Assembly: GCA_965229885.1 (NCBI GenBank)
Contig: CBDDJX010000003.1
Coordinates: forward strand, 930,001-994,000
Direction of reading: 5' to 3'
DNA: 64,000 nt
Origin: DATLLJ01 sp965229885
GTDB lineage: Bacteria; Acidobacteriota; Vicinamibacteria; Vicinamibacterales; CAVVIG01
Every line of letters begins with the position of its first letter. Position 1 is the first letter of the stretch. The translations under genes and the position numbers were made by a program. The notes under the pieces are model-generated. The model was not told the DNA's origin and did not search any database. It saw nothing but the letters and a program-made list of their open reading frames with translations. This document shows positions 17,842 through 26,527 of the stretch, one piece after another.

Positions 17842-18486
17842 ATGATGTGGAACAAACCGCTGAGCATTCCGACCAGGGCCGCGGCCTTGCCCGGACGCGC
17901 CCCGCGCATGGACGTTCCGGTAGCGCACTTCGTCAACGGGCACCGGCTCGAGCCGCCGTTTCCTGACGGCCTCGAGCGTGCGATGTTCGGCATGGGGTGC
18001 TTCTGGGGCGCCGAACGCAAGTTCTGGCCATTGAGCGGCGTCTATTTGACCGCCGTCGGGTACGCGGCGGGCCGTACGCCGAACCCGACGTATCGCGAGG
18101 TCTGCACCGGCCTGACCGGCCACAACGAGGCGGTGCTCGTCGTCTTCGACCCGGAGGTGATTCGCTACGAGGATCTTCTTCAGACTTTCTGGGAGAGCCA
18201 CGATCCGACGCAGGGGATGCGCCAGGGTAACGACGTCGGCACGCAGTATCGTTCAGGAATTTATTGCGATGGCGATGCCCAGCGCTGGGCAGCGGAGGCG
18301 TCGCGCCACGCGTACCAGGTGCGATTGAGCGCGGCCGGGCTCGGCGCGATCACAACCGAAATTCTCCCCGCTCCCGAGTTCTATTACGCTGAGGACTATC
18401 ACCAGCAGTATCTGGCGAAGAATCCCGGCGGCTACTGCGGGCTCGGCGGCACCGGCGTCAGCTGTCCGGTCGGAATCTCCGCCTAA
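17842..18486 (+). CDS. msrA: Peptide-methionine (S)-S-oxide reductase
   Basis: Repairs methionine-S-sulfoxide in proteins and free methionine. The catalytic motif GCFWGAERKFW is present, followed by GYAAGRTPNPTYREVCTGLTGH and the C-terminal YHQQYLAKNPGGYCGLGGTG with possible resolving cysteines. At 214 residues it is full length; no signal peptide, so probably cytoplasmic. I chose ATG 17842 after GGGAG. Its usual partner msrB, just upstream, is internally deleted. Confidence 0.93.
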   Translation: MMWNKPLSIPTRAAALPGRAPRMDVPVAHFVNGHRLEPPFPDGLERAMFGMGCFWGAERKFWPLSGVYLTAVGYAAGRTPNPTYREVCTGLTGHNEAVLVVFDPEVIRYEDLLQTFWESHDPTQGMRQGNDVGTQYRSGIYCDGDAQRWAAEASRHAYQVRLSAAGLGAITTEILPAPEFYYAEDYHQQYLAKNPGGYCGLGGTGVSCPVGISA

Positions 18487-18504
18487 ACAGCGCGTCCGTC
18501 GTGT

Positions 18505-19416
18505 TTATCGTTTCTGCAGCTCGTCATAAATCACCTGCACGTTCGCTCTGAGCCGCGCGGGCTGCGGCGCGGTGTACCCTGTGTACTTCGCCGGCATCGT
18601 CCAGCTTCCCGCGACCTCGTCGGCTGTTCTGCCGGCCTTCATCCCGGTCTGCACCGCGGCCAGGAATTCGCGATTGAAATCGACGTATTGCATGAGGTCG
18701 TTCATGGTCATCTGGGTGCTGTGACCGGTGATGATCGTGTCGACATTCTTCAAGCCGCCATGGGCCCTGGCCAGCGTGTCGGGGATGGTGACGCCGCTGC
18801 CGCCGTTATTGGCATCGAGGAGGGGAAGGTTCTTGCCCGAGAAGATGTCGCCGACGTACACGACGCCGAGCGACGGAAACACGACCCAGGCGTCGCCGTT
18901 GGTGTGGCCGCGCCCGAAGTAGTGAAGGTCGACCCGGTCGGCGCCGCTGCCGAGACTCATCGTGTCTTTGAACGTGTTCTTCGCCGTGCCGCGGCCTCTG
19001 TTGGCGACGAAGATGTTCGGCGCGGGGGTGCCCTGGGCGGGCGTGGCCGGGGGCGCTATGCCCGTCGGCGTGACCATCTTCTCCATGTTCGCCTTGGTAT
19101 TTTCATGCGTCACGACATCCACCGTGGCCGGAAACTCGACGTTGCCGCTCACATGGTCCCCGTGAGTGTGGGTGTTGATGATCGTCATGACTGGTTTGGG
19201 CGTCAGCTCTTTGATCTTGTCGAGGATCGGCTGGCCCCAACCCGGATTCTTTGTATCGACGACCACAACGCCGCCGGTCGTGACGAACACGGCGGTATTG
19301 CCGCCGCCGCCCTTGAGGACGAACAGGTTGTCCTTGAGCTTCTCGACTTCGACGACTTTCGGTGCCTGCGCCTGCTGCGCCGCAAACGCTCCGCCGGCGA
19401 CAGCGATCAATACGCC
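18505..19416 (-). pseudogene. Metallo-beta-lactamase-fold hydrolase, separated from its start by an IS
   Basis: Secreted metallo-hydrolase with the zinc motif NTHTHGDHVSGN, a second histidine in FGRGHTNGDAW and a third in ITGHS, resembling quinoprotein-relay-type or glyoxalase-II-like MBL proteins. IS copy 2 sits after codon 6. Reading across the excised IS restores MRRVIDLGVLIAVAG, a proper signal peptide; the first six codons are at 20557-20540. An in-frame TTG at 19410 could give a product, but without a complete signal peptide. Before insertion the ATG overlapped the hupE stop (ATGA), so the two were translationally coupled. Confidence 0.88.
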
Positions 19417-19418
19417 TA

Positions 19419-20536
19419 GTACTTACTTGTACAGTTCGACGTTAATACGTAGACTGGCGGCATGGGCCGTCCAGTCACGGCGATTGTGTTGACGCCAGAA
19501 GATCGCGCCACGTTGACTCAGCGTCTGCGCGCGCCCACCAGCGAGCAGCGCGTGGTCGTGCGCGCGCGCATCGTGCTGGCTGCCGCCGACGGGCAGTCGA
19601 CCGACGGCATCGCTGAACAGTTGGCCCTGCGCCCGGCGACCGTGAGTAAGTGGCGGCACCGGTTTGCGACGCAGGGCGTGGCCGGCCTGGCCAATGCGCC
19701 GCGCCCTGGCCCCAGCCGCCGCTACGACGCCGCGAGCGAGCGACGGATTTTGAAGCAGTTGGATGCGCCGCCGCCGGAGGGCCATGCGACGTGGACGGGG
19801 GCGATGGTGGCGACCGCGTTAGGTGAGGTCTCGCCTGACGAAGTGTGGCGCGTGCTGCGCCGCCATGGCATTCACTTGCGTCGTCGCCGATCCTGGTGCA
19901 TCAGCACCGACCCGGAATTTGCGCCCAAGGCCGCCGACATCGTCGGCTTATATCTCGCGCCGCCCGCCAACGCGGTCGTGATCTCGGTCGACGAGAAACC
20001 GCACATTCAAGCCCTGGAACGCGCCCAAGGCTACCTGCGGCTGCCGAACGGCACGGCGCTGCGCGGCTTCAGTCATGAGTACAAGCGCCACGGCACCAGT
20101 ACGTTGTTCGCGGCACTGAATATCGCGACGGGGCAGCTCACGGCGGGGCACTACGCCCGGCGGCGCCGGCGCGAGTTCCTGGACTTCATGAACGACGTGG
20201 TCGCCGGGTACCCTGACCAGGAGTTGCATATCGTGTTGGACAACCTCAACACGCACAAACCGAAACACGACCGCTGGCTCGCGCGCCATCCCCGCGTGCA
20301 TCTCCACTACACCCCCACGCGGGCCAGCTGGCTCAATCAAATCGAGTGCTGGTTCAGTATCCTCAGTCGGCGGGCCTTGCAGGGCGCAAGCTTCACCTCG
20401 GTGCCGCAGTTACGCGAGGCCATCGACCGCTTCGTCAAGACCTACAATGCGCACGCCACGCCCTTCGAGTGGCGCAAGCGCGTGGTGCATTCCGTCGGGC
20501 TCAAGCATTGTTACGCCGATTTGCGCAGCTAAGTAC
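19419..20536 (+). mobile_element. IS630-family insertion sequence, copy 2 (intact)
   Basis: A 1118-bp element with GTACTTA/TAAGTAC termini and flanking TA (19417-19418 and 20537-20538). It inserted at CTAGGTC, the same 7-bp context as copy 1. It carries one transposase gene whose stop codon (TAA) lies within the right terminal repeat. Confidence 0.95.
19462..20532 (+). CDS. IS630-family transposase
   Basis: A 356-residue transposase that should move this element by cut-and-paste into TA sites. The N-terminal half carries helix-turn-helix segments (GIAEQLALRPATVSKWRHRF and a second one near residues 110-140). The DDE domain has Asp in VISVDEKPH, Asp in IVLDNLNTHK and Glu in WLNQIECWFS. The frame is intact, unlike copy 1, which differs by one base insertion and a few substitutions, so the family has probably moved recently. 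Confidence 0.95.
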   Translation: MGRPVTAIVLTPEDRATLTQRLRAPTSEQRVVVRARIVLAAADGQSTDGIAEQLALRPATVSKWRHRFATQGVAGLANAPRPGPSRRYDAASERRILKQLDAPPPEGHATWTGAMVATALGEVSPDEVWRVLRRHGIHLRRRRSWCISTDPEFAPKAADIVGLYLAPPANAVVISVDEKPHIQALERAQGYLRLPNGTALRGFSHEYKRHGTSTLFAALNIATGQLTAGHYARRRRREFLDFMNDVVAGYPDQELHIVLDNLNTHKPKHDRWLARHPRVHLHYTPTRASWLNQIECWFSILSRRALQGASFTSVPQLREAIDRFVKTYNAHATPFEWRKRVVHSVGLKHCYADLRS

Positions 20537-20553
20537 TAGGTCGATGACCCGTC

Positions 20554-21630
20554 TCATGGCATGCCTCCAGGAAAAAAGACCCGTTGAACGAACCAGAACG
20601 TCCCTGCAACAACGACGACAATCGATCCGGCGGACGCCAGCCAGCGTCCGACCGTATCGCTCCTCGCACGCAGCGCGGCAAAGGCCGAGGCGACGACGAG
20701 GACGACGAGTAGCTGGCCTATTTCGACGCCGAGGTTGAACGAGAAGAGCGACCAGCCCAGCGCGAGCGCCGGCAGGTCCATTTCGCGCAGCACGTTCGCG
20801 AAGCCGAACCCGTGGATGAACCCGAACGTGAACGCGATCCAGGCGCGCACGTCCCGTCCGCTGCGGACGAGCAGATTATCCGCACCCACGTAGACGATGC
20901 TGAGCGCGATGGCCGGCTCGATGATCCGGGCCGGAGGGCTGACAAGATTCAGCGCCGCGAGCGTCAGCGTGATGCTGTGGGCGACGGTGAACGCCGTCAC
21001 GACGACCGCCAGCTGCCGGATGGTGCCGCCGAGCAGGAGGAGCCCGACAAGAAAGAGCAGATGGTCCGGGCCAATCAGAATGTGATGGATGCCCGCGGGC
21101 ACGAACTTGCGGACCACCGCGAGGGTGCCCTGGCGGGTTCCTGAGTAGTATTCGACGCGCGCGTTGCGGCGATCGAGAATCGCCTGCGTCAGCGCGTCGC
21201 CCTCGTAGATGTTCACGAAGGTCTGGTGGTTCGGATCGTATGGGAACAGCGATGCGGCGACGGCGATCGTGCCGATGGCGCCATCGAGGCTCGTCCTGAA
21301 CCGCAGCCGGATCGATTGACGCTCCACGACGACATCCGGCGCCACCCAGGCTGGCGTGAGCACACGACCGTCGGCCATCACTTCGAGCCTGCCAGCCAGC
21401 ATTGTGACGATGGCGTCGGCGTACCGGGCCACGAAGGCTGGATCGAGGAGCCGCTCGGGCGGATCGATCTTCACGTCGTGCGCCACGTCGAACATGTGCG
21501 CGATGAGCGTGCCGTCGATCGCGTCGGGCTGCACGCGCAGGTCGAGGTAACTGAAGGGAACGGGATGGGCTGGTGCCGGGCGGGCGAACGCCAGAAACGC
21601 GAGCGCAGCGGCGATGCCCAGCCGTTTCAC
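20554..21630 (-). CDS. HupE/UreJ-family membrane protein
   Basis: A signal peptide (VKRLGIAAALAFLAFARPAPA) is followed by an extracytoplasmic domain of about 170 residues, then a HupE/UreJ_2 membrane domain with about six helices and the metal-binding-looking motifs GIHHILIGPDHLLFL, TAFTVAHSITL and FGFIHGFGFA. HupE relatives move nickel or cobalt, and this two-part architecture is common in secreted-protein clusters of unknown role. I chose the GTG at 21630 because upstream codons lack conservation and this start gives a clean signal peptide. Its stop overlaps the original ATG of the MBL gene. Confidence 0.82.
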   Translation of the reverse strand: MKRLGIAAALAFLAFARPAPAHPVPFSYLDLRVQPDAIDGTLIAHMFDVAHDVKIDPPERLLDPAFVARYADAIVTMLAGRLEVMADGRVLTPAWVAPDVVVERQSIRLRFRTSLDGAIGTIAVAASLFPYDPNHQTFVNIYEGDALTQAILDRRNARVEYYSGTRQGTLAVVRKFVPAGIHHILIGPDHLLFLVGLLLLGGTIRQLAVVVTAFTVAHSITLTLAALNLVSPPARIIEPAIALSIVYVGADNLLVRSGRDVRAWIAFTFGFIHGFGFANVLREMDLPALALGWSLFSFNLGVEIGQLLVVLVVASAFAALRARSDTVGRWLASAGSIVVVVAGTFWFVQRVFFPGGMP

Positions 21631-21657
21631 GGGGCGAAATGATACCGTACGCAGTTG

Positions 21658-22275
21658 ATGGAGGTCGCAGCCGGGGCGTTTCATCTGAGGCGGCATCTCG
21701 CGCTCGATCGGCAGCGGGACTGCGTCGAGTCGTGTCGGGCGCTCATCGACGGCGACGTTCCGGGCTACGTGCCGATTGTCCGCGGCGGCGGCAAGATGCA
21801 CGTTCGCATGCTGTGCCTCGGGCGACACTGGAACGGCCAGACGTATCGTTACGAGCCGGCGCGCAGCGACTACGACCAGCTCCCTGTTCCGCCGCTGCCG
21901 CCGCCCTTTCGCGATCTGGCGCGGGACACCGCCCGGTCCGTCGGCATGACACTCGAGGCCGACCTATGCATCATTAACTACTATGACGGCGAAGGCAGAA
22001 TGGGGCTGCATCAGGACAAGGACGAAAGCGAGGGATCGCTGGCCGCTGGCGTACCGGTTGTGTCGATCTCGATCGGAGACACCGCGCGCTTTCTTTTTGG
22101 CGGACTGCGACGTTGCGATCCGGTCGAGGCGCGGATGCTCGAGTCGGGGGACGCTTTTGTCTTCGGCGGTCCGGCCCGGCTGCGCTATCACGGCGTCTCG
22201 CGCATCGCGCCAGGCACCGCGCCGCCCGAGCTCGGCCTGGCGGGGCGGTTCAACTTGACCTTCCGTCAATACTGA
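21658..22275 (+). CDS. AlkB-like 2-oxoglutarate/Fe(II) dioxygenase
   Basis: Oxidative demethylase of the AlkB family, expected to repair N1-methyladenine and N3-methylcytosine type lesions. Iron ligands are in GLHQDKDE (HxD) and RYHGVSRI (His); the 2-oxoglutarate-binding arginines are in GRFNLTFRQY. YYDGEGRMGLHQD is the typical nucleotide-side loop. It has 205 residues, normal length. Divergent from hupE with only 27 bp between the starts, so the promoters overlap the coding ends. Confidence 0.9.
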   Translation: MEVAAGAFHLRRHLALDRQRDCVESCRALIDGDVPGYVPIVRGGGKMHVRMLCLGRHWNGQTYRYEPARSDYDQLPVPPLPPPFRDLARDTARSVGMTLEADLCIINYYDGEGRMGLHQDKDESEGSLAAGVPVVSISIGDTARFLFGGLRRCDPVEARMLESGDAFVFGGPARLRYHGVSRIAPGTAPPELGLAGRFNLTFRQY

Positions 22276-22297
22276 CCGCTCTTCAGGAAGTGACGTC

Positions 22298-23104
22298 GTG
22301 TTCGAGCGGATTTTGACAGCCGACGATTCGCGGGTAGCTGACTACCGCGGCGTCTCCGACCCCGAGCTCCTGCGATCGCGGAGCCTCTTCATCGCAGAAG
22401 GCCGCATCGTCGTCACGCGACTCATTGAGGACGACCGGTGGACCGTGCGCTCGGTGCTGGTCAGCGAGGCAGCCAGACGGGATCTGGAACCGATGCTGGC
22501 CGCCATCGCGGCGCGCGTGCCGATTCTGGTGTGCGAGGCCGCGGACTTTCTCGGTATCACCGGCCATGACATTCACCGTGGATGCCTGGCTGTCGTCGAG
22601 CGCCCGCCCGCACTCGCGCTGGAAGAGGTGCTGGCTGCAGCTCGCCTGGCCGTGGTGCTCGAAGGGGTCGGCAATGCCGACAACGTCGGCGGCGTCTTTC
22701 GCAACGCGGCCGCGTTCGGCGCCGACGTAGTGATGCTCAGTCCGACCTGCTGCGACCCGCTGTACCGAAAAGCGATTCGGACCTCAATGGGCGCGACCTT
22801 GCGCGTGCCGTTCGTTCAACTCGGCGAGTGGCCGTCGGCGCTGACGCGGCTGCGCGCGGCCGGATTCAGTCTCGTTGCGCTGACGCCGCGCGAGCCATCA
22901 GACACGCTCGATCGGTTCGCTTCGCGCCCCCGCGCGCCGAAATTGGCACTGCTCGTCGGCGCCGAAGGCCCGGGCCTCTCGGCGGCGGTCGAATCGGCCG
23001 CCGATGATCGTGTCCGCATTCCGATCGCGCGCGGCATCGACTCGCTCAACCTCGCCGTGGCGACCGGCATCGCGCTCGAGCACGTGACGCGCGGAAAGGT
23101 GTAG
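22298..23104 (+). CDS. TrmH/SpoU-family RNA methyltransferase
   Basis: SPOUT-class 2'-O-ribose methyltransferase acting on tRNA or rRNA. The three SpoU motifs are present: NADNVGGVFRNAAAFG, LLVGAEGPGLS and IPIARGIDSLNLAVATGIAL, which form the knotted SAM site. An N-terminal substrate-binding extension of about 100 residues precedes them, as in RlmB-type proteins. The exact target nucleotide is not readable. The gene begins 22 bp after alkB and could be co-transcribed with it. Confidence 0.92.
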   Translation: MFERILTADDSRVADYRGVSDPELLRSRSLFIAEGRIVVTRLIEDDRWTVRSVLVSEAARRDLEPMLAAIAARVPILVCEAADFLGITGHDIHRGCLAVVERPPALALEEVLAAARLAVVLEGVGNADNVGGVFRNAAAFGADVVMLSPTCCDPLYRKAIRTSMGATLRVPFVQLGEWPSALTRLRAAGFSLVALTPREPSDTLDRFASRPRAPKLALLVGAEGPGLSAAVESAADDRVRIPIARGIDSLNLAVATGIALEHVTRGKV

Positions 23105-23156
23105 CACCACAGATTCGCTCCACGAGTTATACTCGCCAGAAAGACATCAACCACAC

Positions 23157-23867
23157 GTGGCCGCCATACCCGTCGAATACGCGTCCGAGCGCAAGATTCG
23201 CGAACGCAATAAGCTTCATTACCGCTTCAATCACTGGCCGATCTGGATCTTCGTCTTCTTCATCGCCCCGGGCCCGCTGACCTTCGATCTCTTCGAGCGT
23301 GGCTTCGACTCTCGAACGGCGCTGTGGCTCGGCGCCGTGATCGTGGCGACCGGCCTTGCGGCTCTTCGCGGCGCGCTGCCGGGCGTCGAGCCGAAGCCCT
23401 ACATCATCCGCTTTACGGAAGACCGGCCGAACCCGTTGTACCGCCGTGTCTGCTACACCTTTGCGTGGAGCGAAGCGATCACCTTCGCCGTTCTGAACAT
23501 CGCGGGTCTCCTCGTCGCGATTCTCACCGGGCAGTGGCATCTGAAGCAGATCTACCAGTACGCGTACTTTCCAATCGCGGGTTCGATCTGGATCCTCGGC
23601 GCTCTTGGGCAACTCCCGCGCGTGAAGCCATCAACCAAGGGCGAAGGACATGAGCGGCGGTACTTTTACGGATCGGTGTGGGCGGTCTGCTTCGCGCAGC
23701 CGGCGCTCTGGCTGATGTGGTACGTCGTCCCGCGCGGGCGAGCCGGCGACACGGTGAAACTGGCGATCTTCGTGGCGATTCTCGCGTTCGTCGGCAACCT
23801 CGCTCATCGTGGCAAACTGCCGCGAACCCGCCCGATCGTGCCCGGCGAGGTCGCGGTTTCGGACTAG
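23157..23867 (+). CDS. Hypothetical integral membrane protein
   Basis: Not recognised. A 236-residue protein with about six hydrophobic segments (for example WPIWIFVFFIAPGPLTF, ALWLGAVIVATGLAAL, AITFAVLNIAGLLVAIL, LAIFVAILAFVGNLAH) and a conserved-looking HYRFNHWPIW start. Charged loops (VEPKPYIIRFTEDRPNPLYRR) suggest a real, constrained protein. The GTG start at 23157 is the only start in frame near the first membrane segment. No functional context. Confidence 0.7.
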   Translation: MAAIPVEYASERKIRERNKLHYRFNHWPIWIFVFFIAPGPLTFDLFERGFDSRTALWLGAVIVATGLAALRGALPGVEPKPYIIRFTEDRPNPLYRRVCYTFAWSEAITFAVLNIAGLLVAILTGQWHLKQIYQYAYFPIAGSIWILGALGQLPRVKPSTKGEGHERRYFYGSVWAVCFAQPALWLMWYVVPRGRAGDTVKLAIFVAILAFVGNLAHRGKLPRTRPIVPGEVAVSD

Positions 23868-23869
23868 AT

Positions 23870-24031
23870 TCAACGTAGCAAGGTCAGCAGTAGACACCCA
23901 TCAACCACGCCGAAACGCCGAACGATTCCTTCGCGCAGCTCCGTGATGGCCTCGCGCAGCTGGCCGGCGGCGTCGGCGTGATCGTCCATTCGACCTTCCA
24001 GATATGCGGCGCGCTCTTCGACGCTGGCCAT
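23870..24031 (-). CDS. Short coiled-coil protein, possibly truncated
   Basis: MASVEERAAYLEGRMDDHAD then REAITELREGIVRRFGVVDG reads like small coiled-coil proteins of about 80-100 residues (EERVAYLEGR type) often seen as stand-alone genes. Here it ends after 53 residues in LLLTLLR, so the 3' end is either frameshifted or lost. AAGGAAAG lies a few bases before the ATG. Function unknown. Confidence 0.4.
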   Translation of the reverse strand: MASVEERAAYLEGRMDDHADAAGQLREAITELREGIVRRFGVVDGCLLLTLLR

Positions 24032-24266
24032 CTGACGCTTTCCTTGTCTCTTCGGGTCATCGCAGCCTGATTTTGCATCGTCGGCCCAGCGCACGAAATA
24101 TGCCGACTCATTTCAACGGATCTTTGTTGGTATCGGAGAGCTGCCCCGATGTTCGGCTGGCAATTCGGGCGATCTTCAAGGACCGCGGGCATCACAGTTC
24201 TTGCACATCCGCAATCCCTGCGGCGCACGCCCCACGCCGTATAATCCGTCGTGTCCTGAGCGAAGT

Positions 24267-24356
24267 ATGCTGACCGCTGGAACGCCAATCGGACCGTACG
24301 AAGTCGTCGCGCCGCTCGCCGCGTTCTCTGCGGCCAGTGTGGCCGCTCGATGGTGA
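24267..24356 (+). pseudogene. 5' remnant of a serine/threonine protein kinase gene
   Basis: MLTAGTPIGPYEVVAPL is the standard opening of bacterial Hanks-type kinases (next should come GAGGMGEVY). Homology ends after 17 codons and the frame closes at 24356, overlapping the methyltransferase start. A perfect TATAAT (24240-24245) sits upstream, so the remnant may have left its promoter to drive the methyltransferase gene. Confidence 0.5.
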
Positions 24357-25156
24357 GCCGCCAGGGCTGGGAAGGCTGGGACGACTACGCGCCGTTCTAC
24401 GACTGGGAGAACGCGCGGACCCTCGGCCGGCGCGACGTGCCGTTCTGGCGCCGCGTCGCGCTCGAGGCCGACGGCCCCGTCCTCGAGCTTGGATGCGGGA
24501 CGGGGCGGATTTCGCGGCCGCTCGCACGCGCCGGCCTCGACCTGACAGGCATCGATCGATCCGCGCCGATGCTGGCCCGCCTTCGCGCGGCGCTGAGACG
24601 GACGCGCCCGGTCAAGGCTCGCGGAGGGACCAAGGCGGCTCGTGTCGGGACGCTGCGGCTCGTGCGCGGCGACATCCGGATGCTGCCCTTCGCTCGACGC
24701 GCATTCAGCGCCGTCATCGCGCCGTACGGCGTCCTGCAGTCGCTGCTGGCCGATCGCGATCTCGCCGATGCCCTCGACTCGGCAGCCCGGGCCCTCGGGC
24801 CTGGGGGCACCTTCGGGCTCGATCTCGTGCCTGATGTGCCGAACTGGCGCGAGTACTCGAACCGCGTGCAGTTGCGCGGATCGGCCGGACGCGGGGTCCA
24901 CCTCACCCTGATCGAATCGGTTCGACAGGACCCGGCCCGCCGGCTGACGACGTTCGAGCAGCGCTATGTCGAACGGCGAAACGGCCGGTCCACGGAGCAC
25001 CGGTTCGAGCTGACCTTTCGGACCTTGTCGGTCGAGCGGATGACCGACTGGCTGGATCGGGCCGGGTTCGTGGTCGATCGCGTGCTCGGCGACTATCGCG
25101 GGCGCCCGTGGGACGCGCGCGCGGATGTCTGGATCATCCTCGCGAAAAAGAGGTAG
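24350..25156 (+). CDS. Class I SAM-dependent methyltransferase
   Basis: Rossmann-fold methyltransferase with SAM motif I VLELGCGTGRISRPLA near residue 46, the acidic loop LTGIDRSAPML and a later motif GGTFGLDLVPD. The C-terminal half (RVDLTLIES-like strands, then RAGFVVDRVLGDYRG) matches methyltransferase type 11/25 proteins acting on small molecules or quinones. The substrate is unknown. The ATG at 24350 overlaps the end of the kinase remnant. 268 residues. Confidence 0.82.
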   Translation: MVSRQGWEGWDDYAPFYDWENARTLGRRDVPFWRRVALEADGPVLELGCGTGRISRPLARAGLDLTGIDRSAPMLARLRAALRRTRPVKARGGTKAARVGTLRLVRGDIRMLPFARRAFSAVIAPYGVLQSLLADRDLADALDSAARALGPGGTFGLDLVPDVPNWREYSNRVQLRGSAGRGVHLTLIESVRQDPARRLTTFEQRYVERRNGRSTEHRFELTFRTLSVERMTDWLDRAGFVVDRVLGDYRGRPWDARADVWIILAKKR

Positions 25157-25196
25157 AATTTTCCCAGATTTCGAGGAGTTTTTGGAGGAGTTTTGA

Positions 25197-25955
25197 ATGT
25201 CCGGCCATTCCAAGTGGGCTTCGATCAAGCACAAGAAGGGCGCCCTCGACGCCAAGCGCGGTAGGATCTTCACGCGCCTCATCAAGGAATTGACGGTAGC
25301 CGCGCGCGCCGGCGGCGGCGATCCGGACATGAACCCGCGGCTGCGCACGATCATCGCGGACGCGAAGGCGCAGAACATGCCCGCCGAAAATATCAAGCGC
25401 GCCATTCGGCGCGGCACGGGCGAAGAGCCCGGCGTGTCGTACGAAGAGGCCCAGTACGAGGCCTATGGACCGGGCGGCGCAGCGGTCATCATCGACGTGC
25501 TCACCGACAACAAGAACCGCACGGTCGGCGAGCTGCGCCATCTGCTCGAGAAGGGCGGCGGCAATCTCGCGACGGCGAACGCCGTCGCCTGGATGTTCCA
25601 CAAGAAGGGCTACATCGTTATCGAAAAATCCAAGACCCCCGTGATTGATGAAGACAAGCTGATGGCCGCCGTCCTCGAGGCGGGCGCCGACGATCTGCGG
25701 GACGACGATGACAACTGGGAAGTGCTCAGCGCGCCGGAGGCGTTCCAGGCCGTGCGCGACGCCGTGAAGCAGCTCGGGATCGAGCCGGCGAGCGCCGAAG
25801 TGTCGATGATTCCGCAGAACTACGTCAAGCTCGAAGGGAAGCCGGCGCAGCAGATGGTCCGGCTGATGGACGCCCTCGACGAGCACGACGACGTGCAGCA
25901 CGTCTGGTCGAACTTCGACATCGAAGAGAAGGAGATCGAGGCCTCGCTCGCGTGA
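25197..25955 (+). CDS. yebC: YebC/PmpR-family protein
   Basis: Highly conserved protein, 252 residues, starting MSGHSKWASIKHKKGALDAK and containing RIIIDVLTDNKNR-like core (VIIDVLTDNKNRTVGELR). Family members act in translation of proline-rich stretches and as transcription regulators; which applies here is unknown. GGAGGAG precedes the ATG. It overlaps ruvC by 4 bases (GTGA), in the widespread yebC-ruvC-ruvA-ruvB order. Confidence 0.96.
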   Translation: MSGHSKWASIKHKKGALDAKRGRIFTRLIKELTVAARAGGGDPDMNPRLRTIIADAKAQNMPAENIKRAIRRGTGEEPGVSYEEAQYEAYGPGGAAVIIDVLTDNKNRTVGELRHLLEKGGGNLATANAVAWMFHKKGYIVIEKSKTPVIDEDKLMAAVLEAGADDLRDDDDNWEVLSAPEAFQAVRDAVKQLGIEPASAEVSMIPQNYVKLEGKPAQQMVRLMDALDEHDDVQHVWSNFDIEEKEIEASLA

Positions 25956-26527
25956 GAGTGTTCGGGATCGATCCCGGGTCGGTGCGCACCGGCTACGGCT
26001 GCGTCGAGACCGATGGATCGCGCCACCGGATCGTCATGTGCGGCGCCGTCGGGGCGCCCGCCTCCGCCTCGTTCTCCGAGAAACTGTTCGAGATTCATCG
26101 CCGCCTCGTGGAGCTGCTGGCGGAAAGCGGCGCCGATTCGGTCGCCATCGAGGACATCTTCTACGCGACGAATGTACGAAGCGCGCTGAAGCTCGGCCAC
26201 GCGCGCGGCGTGGCCATGCTCGCGGCCGCCCAGGCGGGGCTGCCGGTCGTCGAGTACACGCCGGCCGAGATCAAACGGGCGGTCGTCGGTTACGGGCGCG
26301 CCGAGAAGCAGCAGGTTCAGCACATGGTCAAACTGCTGCTCGGTCTCGCCGCGGTCCCGTCGCCGCACGATGCGGCCGACGCGCTGGCGGTCGCCATCTG
26401 CCACGTGCACTCGCAGACGCCGGCGCGCGCCAGGGCCCGGGCTGTCGGCCGCCTGGGAGCCGCGCAGCCAGTCGCGGCTACGAGCACAGCCACGACCTGG
26501 CGCCGCTACCGCCCGGCACGCGCGTGA
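25952..26527 (+). CDS. ruvC: Holliday-junction endonuclease RuvC
   Basis: Cleaves Holliday junctions moved by RuvAB during recombination and repair. RNase-H-fold active-site acids are visible: D7 in VFGIDPGSVRTGYG, Glu in AIEDIFYATN, and the Asp pair in PHDAADALAVAICH. At 191 residues it is slightly longer than E. coli RuvC, with an Ala/Arg-rich tail. The GTG start overlaps yebC, and its stop overlaps the ruvA GTG, so the three are coupled. Confidence 0.96.
   Translation: MRVFGIDPGSVRTGYGCVETDGSRHRIVMCGAVGAPASASFSEKLFEIHRRLVELLAESGADSVAIEDIFYATNVRSALKLGHARGVAMLAAAQAGLPVVEYTPAEIKRAVVGYGRAEKQQVQHMVKLLLGLAAVPSPHDAADALAVAICHVHSQTPARARARAVGRLGAAQPVAATSTATTWRRYRPARA

Noticed and set aside
5525..20536. 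Composite transposon bounded by the two IS630 copies
   Set aside because: Each copy, when removed with one TA, repairs the gene it sits in. That means two independent insertions rather than ends of one mobile unit.
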